From NCBI RefSeq assembly GCF_900142285.1, contig NZ_FRAJ01000003.1:169262-233261 (forward strand): a stretch of 64,000 bases of DNA. Direction: 5' to 3'. This stretch comes from Caminicella sporogenes DSM 14501 (GTDB lineage Bacteria > Bacillota > Clostridia > Peptostreptococcales > Caminicellaceae). Position 1 is the first letter of the stretch. Each line of letters opens with the position of its first letter. Below are positions 1 to 9,095 of the stretch, in pieces. Below the pieces are notes generated by a model. The model was given only the letters and a program-made list of their open reading frames with translations. It was not told the origin of the DNA and searched no databases. The position numbers were made by a program, and so were the translations under genes.

Positions 1-536
1 GCATGTTCTATACCTGCTTTTGCAATGTTTACTGGATTAACTTTATCTCCCATAGAAAAAACAGGTATATCGAGTTTTTCTCCAACTACATGAAGCTGTT
101 TTATAGCTGCTGGTCTGTAAACATCACAGGCTACTAATAGAGGTCTTTTGCCCATCTTTTTAAGCAATCCACCTAACTTACCTCCAGTAGTAGTTTTACC
201 AGCACCTTGAAGTCCAACTAACATGATTATAGTAGGAGGTTTTGACGCAAAATTTATTTTGCTTTGAGTAGTTCCCATCAAATTAGTTAATTCTTCATTT
301 ACAATTTTTATAACTTGCTGTCCCGGAGTAAGACTCTCCAATACTTCATGTCCTATCGAACGCTGTGTGATTTTATTGATAAAATTTTTAACAACTTTGT
401 AGTTTACATCAGCCTCAAGCAATGCAAGTTTAACTTCACGCATTGCAGCTTTAACATCTTTTTCAGATAACTTCCCTTTCCCTTTAAGTTTTTTAAAAGT
501 ATTTTGAAGCTTTTCGGCAAGCCCTTCAAAAATCAT
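1..536 (-). CDS. ffh: Signal recognition particle GTPase Ffh (5' part, cut by window edge)
   Basis: Ffh binds 4.5S/SRP RNA and signal sequences of nascent membrane proteins and docks on FtsY. The visible 178 codons cover the N-terminal helical bundle (opening MIFEGLAEKLQNTFKKLKG) and the start of the G domain, with the P-loop GLQGAGKTT near residue 105 and DVYRPAAI after it. The rest of the G domain and the M domain lie beyond base 1. The start ATG follows a GGGAGG Shine-Dalgarno. It is the last gene here of a ylxM-ffh unit, downstream of ylxM by 24 bases, an arrangement conserved in Firmicutes. Identity is clear; only the truncation by the window limits it. Confidence 0.96.
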   Translation of the reverse strand, partial: MIFEGLAEKLQNTFKKLKGKGKLSEKDVKAAMREVKLALLEADVNYKVVKNFINKITQRSIGHEVLESLTPGQQVIKIVNEELTNLMGTTQSKINFASKPPTIIMLVGLQGAGKTTTGGKLGGLLKKMGKRPLLVACDVYRPAAIKQLHVVGEKLDIPVFSMGDKVNPVNIAKAGIEH

Positions 537-551
537 TTTTTTACCTCCCAA

Positions 552-571
552 AGAGTTCTTCTATGAACTCT
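552..571 (-). other. Small hairpin between ylxM stop and ffh ribosome site
   Basis: Arms AGAGTTC (552-558) and GAACTCT (565-571) form a 7-bp stem with a 6-base loop that contains the ylxM stop codon. It is not followed by a U-run but by the ffh Shine-Dalgarno, so it is not a terminator. It may set relative expression of ylxM and ffh; this is only a guess. Confidence 0.35.
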
Positions 572-935
572 CCTCCAATATTTCTAAAGTCATTTTCTTT
601 AAATCATTTATCTTCTCTAAAACATAATTTCTATCGAAATTTTTATCTATATCTTCAATCAGATAATCTATATTTACTAAAAGCTCATTAATTTTACATC
701 TTGTCTTTAAAAATTTATTTAAAAGTCCTAACTTTCCTTCATATTCTTCTAATAGCTTTTCCGTTCTCTTTAAAGTATCATATACAGCTTGTCTGCTTAT
801 CCCCAGATTTTCAGAAATTTCTCCCAAAGACAAGTCATGTATATAATACAACTTTAAAATTTCCTGTTGCTTTCTTGTCAATAACTGTCCATAAAATATA
901 AATAAATTTCCCAATCTAATTTTCTTTTCAATCAT
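561..935 (-). CDS. ylxM: YlxM family putative DNA-binding protein (UPF0122)
   Basis: A 124-residue protein of the YlxM/UPF0122 family. Residues about 20-60 form a sigma-70 region-4-like helix-turn-helix (LTRKQQEILKLYY, LGEISENLGISRQAVYDTL), followed by a helical tail. YlxM is almost always encoded directly before ffh, and in some Gram-positives it has been linked to SRP function. The gene has its own strong promoter and a palindrome at the start site, so it could regulate itself and ffh. The start ATG follows GGGAAGTG. Whether it acts on DNA or on the SRP is not settled by the sequence. Confidence 0.9.
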   Translation of the reverse strand: MIEKKIRLGNLFIFYGQLLTRKQQEILKLYYIHDLSLGEISENLGISRQAVYDTLKRTEKLLEEYEGKLGLLNKFLKTRCKINELLVNIDYLIEDIDKNFDRNYVLEKINDLKKMTLEILEESS

Positions 936-955
936 TATTTACACTTCCCAAGCAC

Positions 956-979
956 CTGTAAAGGTTTTAAACTTTACAG
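956..979 (-). promoter_or_regulatory. Palindrome at the ylxM-ffh transcription start (possible operator)
   Basis: Perfect 8-bp arms CTGTAAAG and CTTTACAG are separated by 8 bases, directly at the predicted start site of the promoter at 984-1012. The position fits a repressor operator or a 5' stem-loop of the mRNA. No known regulator motif is recognised; YlxM itself, a helix-turn-helix protein, is the obvious candidate. Confidence 0.45.
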
Positions 980-983
980 ATGT

Positions 984-1012
984 ATTTTATACTACTATTT
1001 TATTATTGTCAA
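984..1012 (-). promoter_or_regulatory. Sigma-A promoter for ylxM-ffh
   Basis: On the minus strand a perfect -35 TTGACA (1007-1012), a 17-base spacer and a -10 TAAAAT (984-989). It lies just past the ftsY stop codon, so ylxM-ffh can be transcribed separately from smc-ftsY. Confidence 0.75.
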
Positions 1013-1021
1013 TAGTATTTA

Positions 1022-2200
1022 TTAATTTTCACTTAATAATGCTTCAATAAATTCTTCTGGTTCAAAAGGTTGTAAATCCTCTTTACCTTCTCCAATACCT
1101 ATAAGTTTTACAGGAACATCCAATTCTGACGTAATACCTAAAATAACTCCTCCTTTTGCAGTACCATCAAGTTTTGTTAGTACAATCCCCGTTATATTTG
1201 CAGCTTCTTTAAAAGTCTTAGCTTGTTGTATAGCGTTTTGACCTGTTGTAGCATCTAAAACTAATAAAACTTCTCTTTTGGCTTCGGGATACTCCCTATC
1301 TATTATTTTAAATATTTTTGACAATTCATTCATTAAATTCTTCTTATTATGAAGTCTACCAGCTGTATCGCATATTAACACATCTATTTTTCTCGCTTTA
1401 GCAGCTTGTATTGCATCAAAAACTACTGCTCCCGGGTCAGAACCTTCACTCTGATGAACTACATTAACTCCTATTCTTTCGCCCCAAACTTTAAGCTGGT
1501 CTATTGCAGCAGCTCTAAAAGTATCCCCTGCAGCAAGCAAAACTTTTTTTCCTTGACTTTTTAAATTATATGCTATTTTGCCAATAGAAGTAGTCTTTCC
1601 AACTCCATTTACACCTATTACAAGAATAATAGCTGGAGATGGAGAAATATTCAAACTACTGTCTTTAGATGTAGTAAGAAATTCTATCATTACTTCCTTC
1701 AATACTTCTTTTACTTCACTAGTTTCTGAAATTTTTCTGTCATTTATTTTTTCTCTTAATTTATCCATTATTTTAAGTGTAGTATCCATACCTACATCTG
1801 ACATAATAAGTATTTCTTCCAATTCTTCTAAAAATTCTTCATCTATTTTTTTATATGATTTCAATAAAGTATCTATCTTTTCAGTAATTCCCTGTCTAGT
1901 CTTTAATAATCCCTTCTTCAATCTACTGAAAAAAGATAGTTTGTTATTTTCTTTTTGAGATTCTTCATTTGCATCTTCTACATCTTCTGTATGTTCAACT
2001 GTTTTATCTAGTGCTACTTCTTCTTTTATATTTTCTTTTTCATATACAGGAGTATTATCAGTATCTACATTTGAATTTTCTAATATTTCCTCTTGCTCTT
2101 CCAAAATAATATCATTTTCAACAATATTATCTTCTGTTAAATTATTATTTTCTTTTGAATCATTATTTTTTATAAATTTTTTCAAAAATTTCTTTAACAT
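1022..2200 (-). CDS. ftsY: SRP receptor GTPase FtsY
   Basis: Membrane-associated receptor that pairs with Ffh to deliver ribosomes to the translocon. The 392-residue protein has a long acidic, low-complexity A domain (about residues 10-85, rich in E, N and D) and then the NG domain from about residue 90. Visible GTPase motifs are GVNGVGKTTSIGKIA, DTFRAAA, DTAGRLHNK and TKLDGTAKGG. The A domain marks it as FtsY rather than Ffh. The start ATG follows GGAGG. It lies 16 bases after smc, probably co-transcribed, as in Bacillus. Confidence 0.96.
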   Translation of the reverse strand: MLKKFLKKFIKNNDSKENNNLTEDNIVENDIILEEQEEILENSNVDTDNTPVYEKENIKEEVALDKTVEHTEDVEDANEESQKENNKLSFFSRLKKGLLKTRQGITEKIDTLLKSYKKIDEEFLEELEEILIMSDVGMDTTLKIMDKLREKINDRKISETSEVKEVLKEVMIEFLTTSKDSSLNISPSPAIILVIGVNGVGKTTSIGKIAYNLKSQGKKVLLAAGDTFRAAAIDQLKVWGERIGVNVVHQSEGSDPGAVVFDAIQAAKARKIDVLICDTAGRLHNKKNLMNELSKIFKIIDREYPEAKREVLLVLDATTGQNAIQQAKTFKEAANITGIVLTKLDGTAKGGVILGITSELDVPVKLIGIGEGKEDLQPFEPEEFIEALLSEN

Positions 2201-2216
2201 ATTTTTATACCTCCAT

Positions 2217-5200
2217 TTAACTTGCTTTTTCAGTTAATTTTACAGAAACTACTTTAGAAACACCATATTCTTGCATAGTTACACCGTATAAATAATCTAT
2301 TATTTCCATAGTTCCCTTTCTATGAGTTATAATTATAAACTGAGAATTTTTAGAAAACTCCTTTAAAAAGTCAGCAAATCTATATATATTAGCATCATCT
2401 AAAGCAGCTTCTATTTCATCTAATATACAAAATGGCGTTGGTTTTGTCTTTAATATGGAAAATAAGAGAGCTATAGCTGTTAGTGCCTTTTCTCCACCAG
2501 ATAACAAATTTAAATTTTGCAATTTTTTACCCGGTGGCTGAGCAATTATTTCTATATTGCTTTCTAAAACATTGGATTTATCTTCCAAAATCAATTTAGC
2601 CCTTCCGCCATTAAACAACTTATTGAAAATAATGCTAAAACTTTCATTTATTTTATTAAAACTATCTAAAAACTGTTTATTCATAGTACTTTCTAACTCT
2701 ACTATGACTTTATTTAAAGATTCTTTTGCTTTTATAAGGTCTTCTTTTTGATTTTTTAAAAAATCGTACCTTTCTATCAATTCTTCATATTCTTTAATAG
2801 AATTAATATTTACTTGACCGAGTCCTTTAATTTCACCTTTTATATACTTTATCTTTTCTAATATATCAGAATAGTCCTCAATTTCTTTCTTGTATTTAAT
2901 AGCATCAGTCAAACTCAATTCATATTTTTCCCAAATTTTTTTTACAATTGAATCTCTTTGTAATTCAAACCTAGTCTTTCTTACCTCTATTTTATGCAGA
3001 CTTTCTTTTAGTTCATTGATAGCCTTATTTATAGATTTTATTTCATCAACTAAAATTTTATTTTCCTTTAATAAATCAGTTTTTTCACTGTCATATTTAT
3101 TGATATTATACTCTAATTGCTTAAATAAAACATTATTATCATTAATTAACAACTCTATCTCTTTGAGCTTAGCAGAATAATCTTTTTTACTTTTTTCTAA
3201 ACAAGTAAGTTCTTCTTTTCTACTTAACTTATCATCATCACAAGTCTTAATAGAATTATTTATTCTGTTAATTTCAGCAATAATATTTTCCTTCTTTTCA
3301 TTTAAAGAAGCTAAAGTAACTTTTAAAGTAGTAATTTTTTCTTTAACATTTTCTAAGTCTCTATGACTTTTAGATATACATTCTAATTTTTTATTTATAT
3401 CATTTTGCAATTTTAAATTTTGTTTTTCTAAGACTTCTATATTATGCCTTTTTTTCTCAATTGACATCTCTATATCTTTTAAATCACTACTTAATTCATC
3501 GTATTCACTTTTTAAATTTGATTTGTTTGATTTGATATTATTTAATTCATTTTTTAAATAAGTATATGAATTTTCTTTTTTAAATAATAACATCTTTAAT
3601 CTTTCAATTTCTTCATGATTTAAATTTATTTTTTTCTCTAACTTTTCTAATTCAATTTTATAAGTACTTATTTTTTCACTATAAGAATTTATTGTATTTG
3701 ACAATTTTTCAATTTCATCATTTAAATCTTCTATTTTTCTCTTTCGAATAAATACATTTATTCCCTTTGCTTTATAACTTCCACCCGTAATAGTTCCACT
3801 AGGATTGATAACATCTCCATCAACTGTTACTATTTTATATGTTTTTATAATTTTAGATATTTCTATTGCAGTATCAATATTATCTACTATAATAACTTTT
3901 CCCAATAAATACTCAAACAATCTTTCATATTTCTTATCAAAATTTATAAGCTCATTAGCTCTACCTATTACACCCGATAATTTTTTAAAATTTAAAACTT
4001 TATCACCTTTATTGTTTTTTATATAAATATTTGATAAAGGAAGAAAAGTAACTCTACCAATACTATTTTCTTTTAAATATTTTATTACACGTTTTGCTTC
4101 TTCCTGTTTATTACAAACAATATACTGCATTGAATATCCAAGTGCAACTTCCATTGCAATTTCTAATCCTCTTGGAATAGTCATGAGTTCTGCTACAACG
4201 CCATGGATTCCATTCCCTATATTGCTTTTTTTACATATTTCCAATGTCTTTTTTACACTGCTATTAAAACCTTCATAAGATTTGTCCATCTCTTCAAGTA
4301 ATTTTTTTTCAGATATACACTTATTTAAACTATTTTTTTTCTCTTCAAAAGATACTAATAAATTATTGTACTTATTCAAAAGCTCATCTCTTCTATTTTG
4401 AAAATCATTTTTTTTATCCTGTTTTTGAAGTATAGATTTATTTATATTTTTTAATTCTTCATCTAATGTTTGTATATCAAAATTTAAAGAATCTTCTCTT
4501 TCCTTTAATTCCCTATTATCTTCCTGTATTTTTCTAATTCTCTTTAAAATACTTTCCTTAATAGAACTCATACTGCTTATTTCACTTTTAGTAGAAGAAA
4601 TTTTATTCAATATTTCTATAACTTCACTCTTTAAATTTTCAATAAACAGCTCATCTTCATTTAAAGATGAAGTAGAAGATTTATATTTTTCTGTTTCAAG
4701 TTTCAAATTTTCCGTACTTTCTCTTATATTTTTTTCTAAATTTTCTCTTTCATTTAATAAATTTTCTAGCTGCTTATTTAATACATTTTTTTGCAACTCT
4801 AGCTCATTTATTTCTTTAGAAATCCTTATAACATTGTTTTCTGTATTTTGAATTTTTTCATTGTATAAAATTTTATCGCCTTCTAATTTTTTTATTGTGC
4901 TGGATATTTCAAAATAATTACTCTTCATCTTTTTTATTTCATTTTCTATATTGTCTATCATCAGCTGTATTTTTTCTTGTTTTTCTATAAGATTTTTTCT
5001 ATTTTTTAAATAATTATTTAATTGATTTTCAACTATATTTAATTGTTTTTGTTCAGCCTTTAATTTGTTTTCTGTTTGTTCTATTTCATTCAAAAATAAG
5101 TTAAGCTCTAAATCCTTAAGTTTTTCACTTAATTCTAAATACTTTTTTGCTTTCTCACTTTGCTGTTTTAAAGGTTTTACCCTAGACTCTAATTCTCCAA

Positions 5201-5783
5201 TAATGTCATTTATTCTCACTATATTTTGGTATGTATTCTCAAGTTTTTTTTCAGCTTCAGCTTTTCTCGCTTTATATTTTACAATTCCTGCAGCTTCTTC
5301 AAATATTTGTCTTCTATCTTCTGTCTTACTGCTTAGTATGCTGTCTATTTGCCCTTGTCCAATAAGAGAATAACCATCTATTCCTATACCTGTATCCATC
5401 AATAATTCCTTTATATCTTTTAATCTGCAAGGTGTTTTATTTATTAAATATTCACTTTCTCCAGAGCGATAAATCCTTCTAGTTATCGTTACCTCTGAAT
5501 AATCTATAGGAAGTAACTTATCACTATTATCAAAAGATAATGATACCTCAGCCATTCCTAAAGGTCTTCTATGGCTTGTACCATTAAATATTACATCTTC
5601 CATTTTACTGCCTCTTAATGTCTTTGCACTTTGTTCTCCCAAAACCCATCTTACCGCATCTATAATATTGCTTTTGCCGCTTCCATTTGGTCCCACTATT
5701 CCAGTTATACCTTTTTTAAAATCAATTTCTATTTTATCTGCAAAGGATTTAAATCCGTAAATTTCAAGTTTTTTAAGGTACAA
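2217..5783 (-). CDS. smc: Chromosome partition protein SMC
   Basis: Condensin ATPase that compacts and segregates the chromosome together with ScpA/ScpB. It has 1188 residues, normal for bacterial SMC. Walker A GPNGSGKSNIIDAVRW is near residue 32. A coiled coil runs to about 500, the globular hinge (glycine-rich, GVVAEL to GTITGGS) covers about 515-660, and the coiled coil returns to about 1030. The C-terminal head carries the signature LSGGEKALTAIALLFSI and Walker B FCILDEIEAALDD. Translation appears to begin at a TTG preceded by AGAGGTG/AGGA; no better upstream start is visible. It has its own promoter and leads into ftsY. The scp genes are not in the window. Confidence 0.97.
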   Translation of the reverse strand: MYLKKLEIYGFKSFADKIEIDFKKGITGIVGPNGSGKSNIIDAVRWVLGEQSAKTLRGSKMEDVIFNGTSHRRPLGMAEVSLSFDNSDKLLPIDYSEVTITRRIYRSGESEYLINKTPCRLKDIKELLMDTGIGIDGYSLIGQGQIDSILSSKTEDRRQIFEEAAGIVKYKARKAEAEKKLENTYQNIVRINDIIGELESRVKPLKQQSEKAKKYLELSEKLKDLELNLFLNEIEQTENKLKAEQKQLNIVENQLNNYLKNRKNLIEKQEKIQLMIDNIENEIKKMKSNYFEISSTIKKLEGDKILYNEKIQNTENNVIRISKEINELELQKNVLNKQLENLLNERENLEKNIRESTENLKLETEKYKSSTSSLNEDELFIENLKSEVIEILNKISSTKSEISSMSSIKESILKRIRKIQEDNRELKEREDSLNFDIQTLDEELKNINKSILQKQDKKNDFQNRRDELLNKYNNLLVSFEEKKNSLNKCISEKKLLEEMDKSYEGFNSSVKKTLEICKKSNIGNGIHGVVAELMTIPRGLEIAMEVALGYSMQYIVCNKQEEAKRVIKYLKENSIGRVTFLPLSNIYIKNNKGDKVLNFKKLSGVIGRANELINFDKKYERLFEYLLGKVIIVDNIDTAIEISKIIKTYKIVTVDGDVINPSGTITGGSYKAKGINVFIRKRKIEDLNDEIEKLSNTINSYSEKISTYKIELEKLEKKINLNHEEIERLKMLLFKKENSYTYLKNELNNIKSNKSNLKSEYDELSSDLKDIEMSIEKKRHNIEVLEKQNLKLQNDINKKLECISKSHRDLENVKEKITTLKVTLASLNEKKENIIAEINRINNSIKTCDDDKLSRKEELTCLEKSKKDYSAKLKEIELLINDNNVLFKQLEYNINKYDSEKTDLLKENKILVDEIKSINKAINELKESLHKIEVRKTRFELQRDSIVKKIWEKYELSLTDAIKYKKEIEDYSDILEKIKYIKGEIKGLGQVNINSIKEYEELIERYDFLKNQKEDLIKAKESLNKVIVELESTMNKQFLDSFNKINESFSIIFNKLFNGGRAKLILEDKSNVLESNIEIIAQPPGKKLQNLNLLSGGEKALTAIALLFSILKTKPTPFCILDEIEAALDDANIYRFADFLKEFSKNSQFIIITHRKGTMEIIDYLYGVTMQEYGVSKVVSVKLTEKAS

Positions 5784-5866
5784 TTCCTACACCTCTTTTT
5801 AAATCTGTTATGTCATATAATTTTCACATTTTAAACTATTGTATCTATGTATAAATGCACTCTAAC

Positions 5867-5896
5867 ATTTTATCATAATTTACTTAATAATATCAA
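5867..5896 (-). promoter_or_regulatory. Sigma-A promoter for smc-ftsY
   Basis: -35 TTGATA (5891-5896), 18-base spacer and -10 TAAAAT (5867-5872) with an upstream TG (extended -10). It lies about 85 bases before the smc start, leaving a long AT-rich leader. Confidence 0.6.
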
Positions 5897-5908
5897 AATT
5901 TATCAGTA

Positions 5909-6964
5909 TTACTGAAATTTTATAGTAAATGTATCATTGTTGTTTAAACTTAACTTTATAATATCTTTTAAAATAGAATTATCTTCTTTTATTTTTATAG
6001 AACCAATGTTGAATTTTTCTTTAATATAATTAATATTCTCTTTTTTATTTCCTACTACAAAAGATATATTCTTTGAATTCACTATAAATATTAATTCTCG
6101 TACTTTTTTTTCATATTTGGATAATACATCAACAATTTTATCTCTAATTAATGAAGATATAACTAATTGTCTAAAAGAAGGATGAAATGGTCCTGCTACA
6201 ACATCTTTTCCTTCCATAATATTATCAGTTGGCTGAAGTCCCATTCTTATTACTTTTATATTATTTTTACTAAATATTTTATATAATTCTTTACATATTT
6301 CAACTGCTTCATTTAAAGTAAGAGGATTATATATTCCTTTAAGATACATCTTTTCAAGATTAGTACCTTTTATTACTAAAGTAGGATAAATTCTAACAAA
6401 ATTTGGATTACATGAAACAATTCTATTTGCAGTTTTAACAGATTTTTGAATATTATCACCCGGTAGACCTATCATCATCTGCAAGCCAAGTTTAAAATCA
6501 AATTTTTTTATAAGCTTTGAAGCGGCTATTACATCTTCAGCAGAATGTCCTCTAAAACTCTGCTTTAAAACATCATTATCTAAAGACTGAACACCTAATT
6601 CAATTATCGAAACATTAAATTTCTTTAGATTTTCAAGTATTTTTTCATCAATATAATCCGGTCTGGTAGAAAGTCTTATATCTTTTATTACTCCTCTTTT
6701 ATACCATTTATCTGCAGCACTTAGAAGCTCCCTTTGTTTTTCAATATTTATTCCAGTAAAACTGCCACCAAAAAACGCTACTTCAATATGTTTATCATAG
6801 GAAACACCAATAGTTCTTATATGATTTTCTATAATATTTTCAACATCTCTATATGATATTGTCGTATCTACTCCAGTAATTTTTCTCTGATTGCAAAATA
6901 CACAATCAAAAGGACATCCTTCATGCGGTACAAATATCGGAATAATATAATGTTTTTTACTCAA
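5909..6964 (-). CDS. Elp3-like radical SAM protein
   Basis: Radical SAM enzyme of the clostridial group usually encoded between rnc and smc. The cluster-binding motif is CPFDCVFC (CX3CX2C) near residue 20, followed by GGSFTG (SAM contacts) and a conserved RPDYI segment, resembling the Elp3/COG1243 core; there is no acetyltransferase domain. The exact substrate is unknown; related proteins act on tRNA. The longest frame starts at a GTG (6976), but that GTG lies inside the ribosome site AAAAGGTG. A TTG at 6964 has this site 9 bases upstream, giving MSKKHYIIPIF and a 351-residue protein. The start overlaps the rnc stop by 8 bases, suggesting translational coupling. Confidence 0.85.
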   Translation of the reverse strand: MSKKHYIIPIFVPHEGCPFDCVFCNQRKITGVDTTISYRDVENIIENHIRTIGVSYDKHIEVAFFGGSFTGINIEKQRELLSAADKWYKRGVIKDIRLSTRPDYIDEKILENLKKFNVSIIELGVQSLDNDVLKQSFRGHSAEDVIAASKLIKKFDFKLGLQMMIGLPGDNIQKSVKTANRIVSCNPNFVRIYPTLVIKGTNLEKMYLKGIYNPLTLNEAVEICKELYKIFSKNNIKVIRMGLQPTDNIMEGKDVVAGPFHPSFRQLVISSLIRDKIVDVLSKYEKKVRELIFIVNSKNISFVVGNKKENINYIKEKFNIGSIKIKEDNSILKDIIKLSLNNNDTFTIKFQ

Positions 6965-7661
6965 TGTCCAACACACCTTTTAGAGCCATTTTAGCTGCAC
7001 TTTGTTCTGATTCTTTTTTACTTTTTCCGCTACCATAACCTATTATTTCATCATTCTTTTTAACTTGCGTATAAAAAATTTTATTATGATCAGGTCCTTT
7101 TTCTTTAACTACTTCATAAGTAATTTTAATATTATTTTCATTTTGAAGTATTTCTTGAAGTTTTGTCTTATAATCTATAAATATTTTCCCATTTACAGCA
7201 TCTTCTATTACTTTAGACATTTGTTTCAATACAAAATCTCTTGCCTTTTCGAGCCCCCCATCTAAATATATAGCTCCTATCACAGCTTCAAAAGCATCTG
7301 CTAAAATAGATGTTCTATCTTTTCCACCTGTACTTTTTTCCCCTTTTCCAAGTAGTAAAAAATCTCCTAATTTAATATCTCTAGCACAATCTGATAAAGT
7401 AGGTTCACAAACTATTTTTGCTCTTGTTTTAGTTAAATCCCCTTCAGGCAAATTAGGATATTTTCTAAACAAATAATCACTAATTATAATACTAAGTACT
7501 GCATCACCAAGAAATTCAAGCCTTTCATTATATTTATAATTCTTTTTCTTTTTTTCATTTGCATATGAACTATGTGTCAATGCTTCTAATAACAGCTCTT
7601 TATCTTTAAAAGTATAATTTATAACTGTTTCAAATTTTAAAATATCAATATTATTATCCAC
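6957..7661 (-). CDS. rnc: Ribonuclease III
   Basis: Double-strand-specific endoribonuclease that processes rRNA precursors and SRP RNA. The catalytic domain shows the family signature ERLEFLGDAVL (about residues 46-56) and EAVIGAIYLDGG; a double-stranded RNA-binding domain fills about residues 160-232 (KKESEQSAAKMAL near the end). A TTG at 7667 is almost fused to the Shine-Dalgarno AGGAGG, so the GTG at 7661 (spacing 7) is the better start, giving 234 residues. It has its own promoter and is followed by the overlapping radical SAM gene and smc. The usual neighbour acpP is absent. Confidence 0.95.
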   Translation of the reverse strand: MDNNIDILKFETVINYTFKDKELLLEALTHSSYANEKKKKNYKYNERLEFLGDAVLSIIISDYLFRKYPNLPEGDLTKTRAKIVCEPTLSDCARDIKLGDFLLLGKGEKSTGGKDRTSILADAFEAVIGAIYLDGGLEKARDFVLKQMSKVIEDAVNGKIFIDYKTKLQEILQNENNIKITYEVVKEKGPDHNKIFYTQVKKNDEIIGYGSGKSKKESEQSAAKMALKGVLDIE

Positions 7662-7696
7662 AATCAATCCTCCTAACGAAAAGACTTTTGGGATAC

Positions 7697-7725
7697 ATTT
7701 TACAAAAGAGCAAAAAATATTCCAA
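7697..7725 (-). promoter_or_regulatory. Sigma-A promoter for rnc
   Basis: -35 TTGGAA (7720-7725), 17-base spacer and -10 TAAAAT (7697-7702) between the fabF terminator and rnc. It separates rnc from the fatty-acid operon. Confidence 0.6.
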
Positions 7726-7774
7726 ATGCCTTTTTAAAGTCTATTTATATTCTATACTTTTTTAAAAAGAAATA

Positions 7775-7821
7775 AAAGAAAAAAATAAAAGTAAGCCATT
7801 AAACAGGCTCACTTTTATTTT
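7775..7821 (-). terminator. Terminator of the fab operon
   Basis: Minus-strand stem with 16-bp arms (7806-7821 and 7782-7797, one G-U pair), an 8-base loop and a following U-rich run. The 5' arm includes the fabF stop codon. Confidence 0.85.
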
Positions 7822-9059
7822 GTATACTTTTTAAATATTAAAGTTGCATTATGCCCACCAAATCCTAATGAATTAGATAATGCATAATTAACAGTTCTTT
7901 CTATTCCCTTATTAGGTACATAATCTAAATCTAATTCTGGGTCTGGATTTGTTAAATTAATTGTTGGCGGAATAAAACTATTTTCTATAGCCAACAAACA
8001 AGCTATAGCTTCTATTGAACCTGCAGCACCCAACAAATGACCTGTCATTGATTTAGTAGAACTTACAGATAGCTCATAAGCATGTTTCTCAAAGACACTT
8101 TTTATAGCCATTGTTTCAAATTTATCATTATATGGAGTAGATGTTCCATGAGCATTTATATAATCAATATCTTCTGGATTTATTTCTGCATCTTCTAGAG
8201 CTAAACGCATTGCTCTTGCAGCCCCTTCTCCTTCAGGTGCAGGTGCTGTTATATGATAAGCATCAGCAGACATTCCAAATCCAACTACTTCTCCATATAT
8301 TCTTGCACCACGATTTAATGCATGTTCTAATTCTTCCATTATTATTATACCTGAACCTTCTCCCATTACAAAACCATCTCTTTCTCTATCGAAAGGTCTA
8401 CTTGCAGTTTTAGGGTCATCATTTCTTGTTGATAATGCCTTCATACTACAAAAACCTGCCATAGCTAAAGGTGTTATTGCTGCTTCAGCACCACCAGCTA
8501 TCATTATATCCGCATCGCCTCTTTGAATTATTTTAAATGCATCTCCAATAGCATGAGTTGATGATGCACAAGCTGTAACAATTGTAGCATTTGGTCCTTT
8601 AGCTCCAAAATGCATTGATATGTAACCTGCTCCAATGTTTGAAATCATCATTGGAACAAAAAATGGGCTAACTCTTCGTGGTCCTTTTTTTAATAATTTT
8701 TGATGTTCTTTTTCAAGAGTTTCTATTCCTCCAACTCCAGAACCTAATACAACACCAAATCTATCTCTATTTATTTTATCTAAATCAATTTTAGAATCTT
8801 CAACAGCCATTTTAGATGCTGCAATAGCAAATTGAGTAAATCTATCCATTCTTTTAGCTTCTTTTTTATCTATATAATCATGTGGGTCAAAATCTTTTAC
8901 TTCTGCGGCAATTTGTGCTGATAATTCAGAAGCATCAAATCTCGTTATTTTATCTACTCCATTTACACCATTTTTTAGAGATTCCCAATAATTTTCTTTT
9001 CCATTTCCAATTGGTGAAATTACACCAATTCCTGTAACAACTACTCTTTTTCTACTCAA
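7815..9059 (-). CDS. fabF: 3-oxoacyl-[ACP] synthase II (FabF)
   Basis: Elongating condensing enzyme of type II fatty-acid synthesis: it joins acyl chains to malonyl-ACP. It has 414 residues, the family length. The catalytic triad is visible: Cys in [12 protein letters not shown] (about 165), His in HGTSTPYND (about 305) and His in [11 protein letters not shown] (about 341). The start is TTG with AGGAGG 7 bases upstream. It is the last gene of the fapR-plsX-fabH-fabD-fabG-fabF operon, 36 bases after fabG, with no acpP between them, and is followed by a terminator. Confidence 0.97.
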   Translation of the reverse strand: MSRKRVVVTGIGVISPIGNGKENYWESLKNGVNGVDKITRFDASELSAQIAAEVKDFDPHDYIDKKEAKRMDRFTQFAIAASKMAVEDSKIDLDKINRDRFGVVLGSGVGGIETLEKEHQKLLKKGPRRVSPFFVPMMISNIGAGYISMHFGAKGPNATIVTACASSTHAIGDAFKIIQRGDADIMIAGGAEAAITPLAMAGFCSMKALSTRNDDPKTASRPFDRERDGFVMGEGSGIIIMEELEHALNRGARIYGEVVGFGMSADAYHITAPAPEGEGAARAMRLALEDAEINPEDIDYINAHGTSTPYNDKFETMAIKSVFEKHAYELSVSSTKSMTGHLLGAAGSIEAIACLLAIENSFIPPTINLTNPDPELDLDYVPNKGIERTVNYALSNSLGFGGHNATLIFKKYTK

Positions 9060-9095
9060 TTTAATTCCTCCTATACGATTTAATTAATCTTAAAG

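Noticed and set aside
8141..8413. Leucine-rich plus-strand frame opposite fabF
   Set aside because: Shadow frame inside a well supported fabF; no ribosome site.
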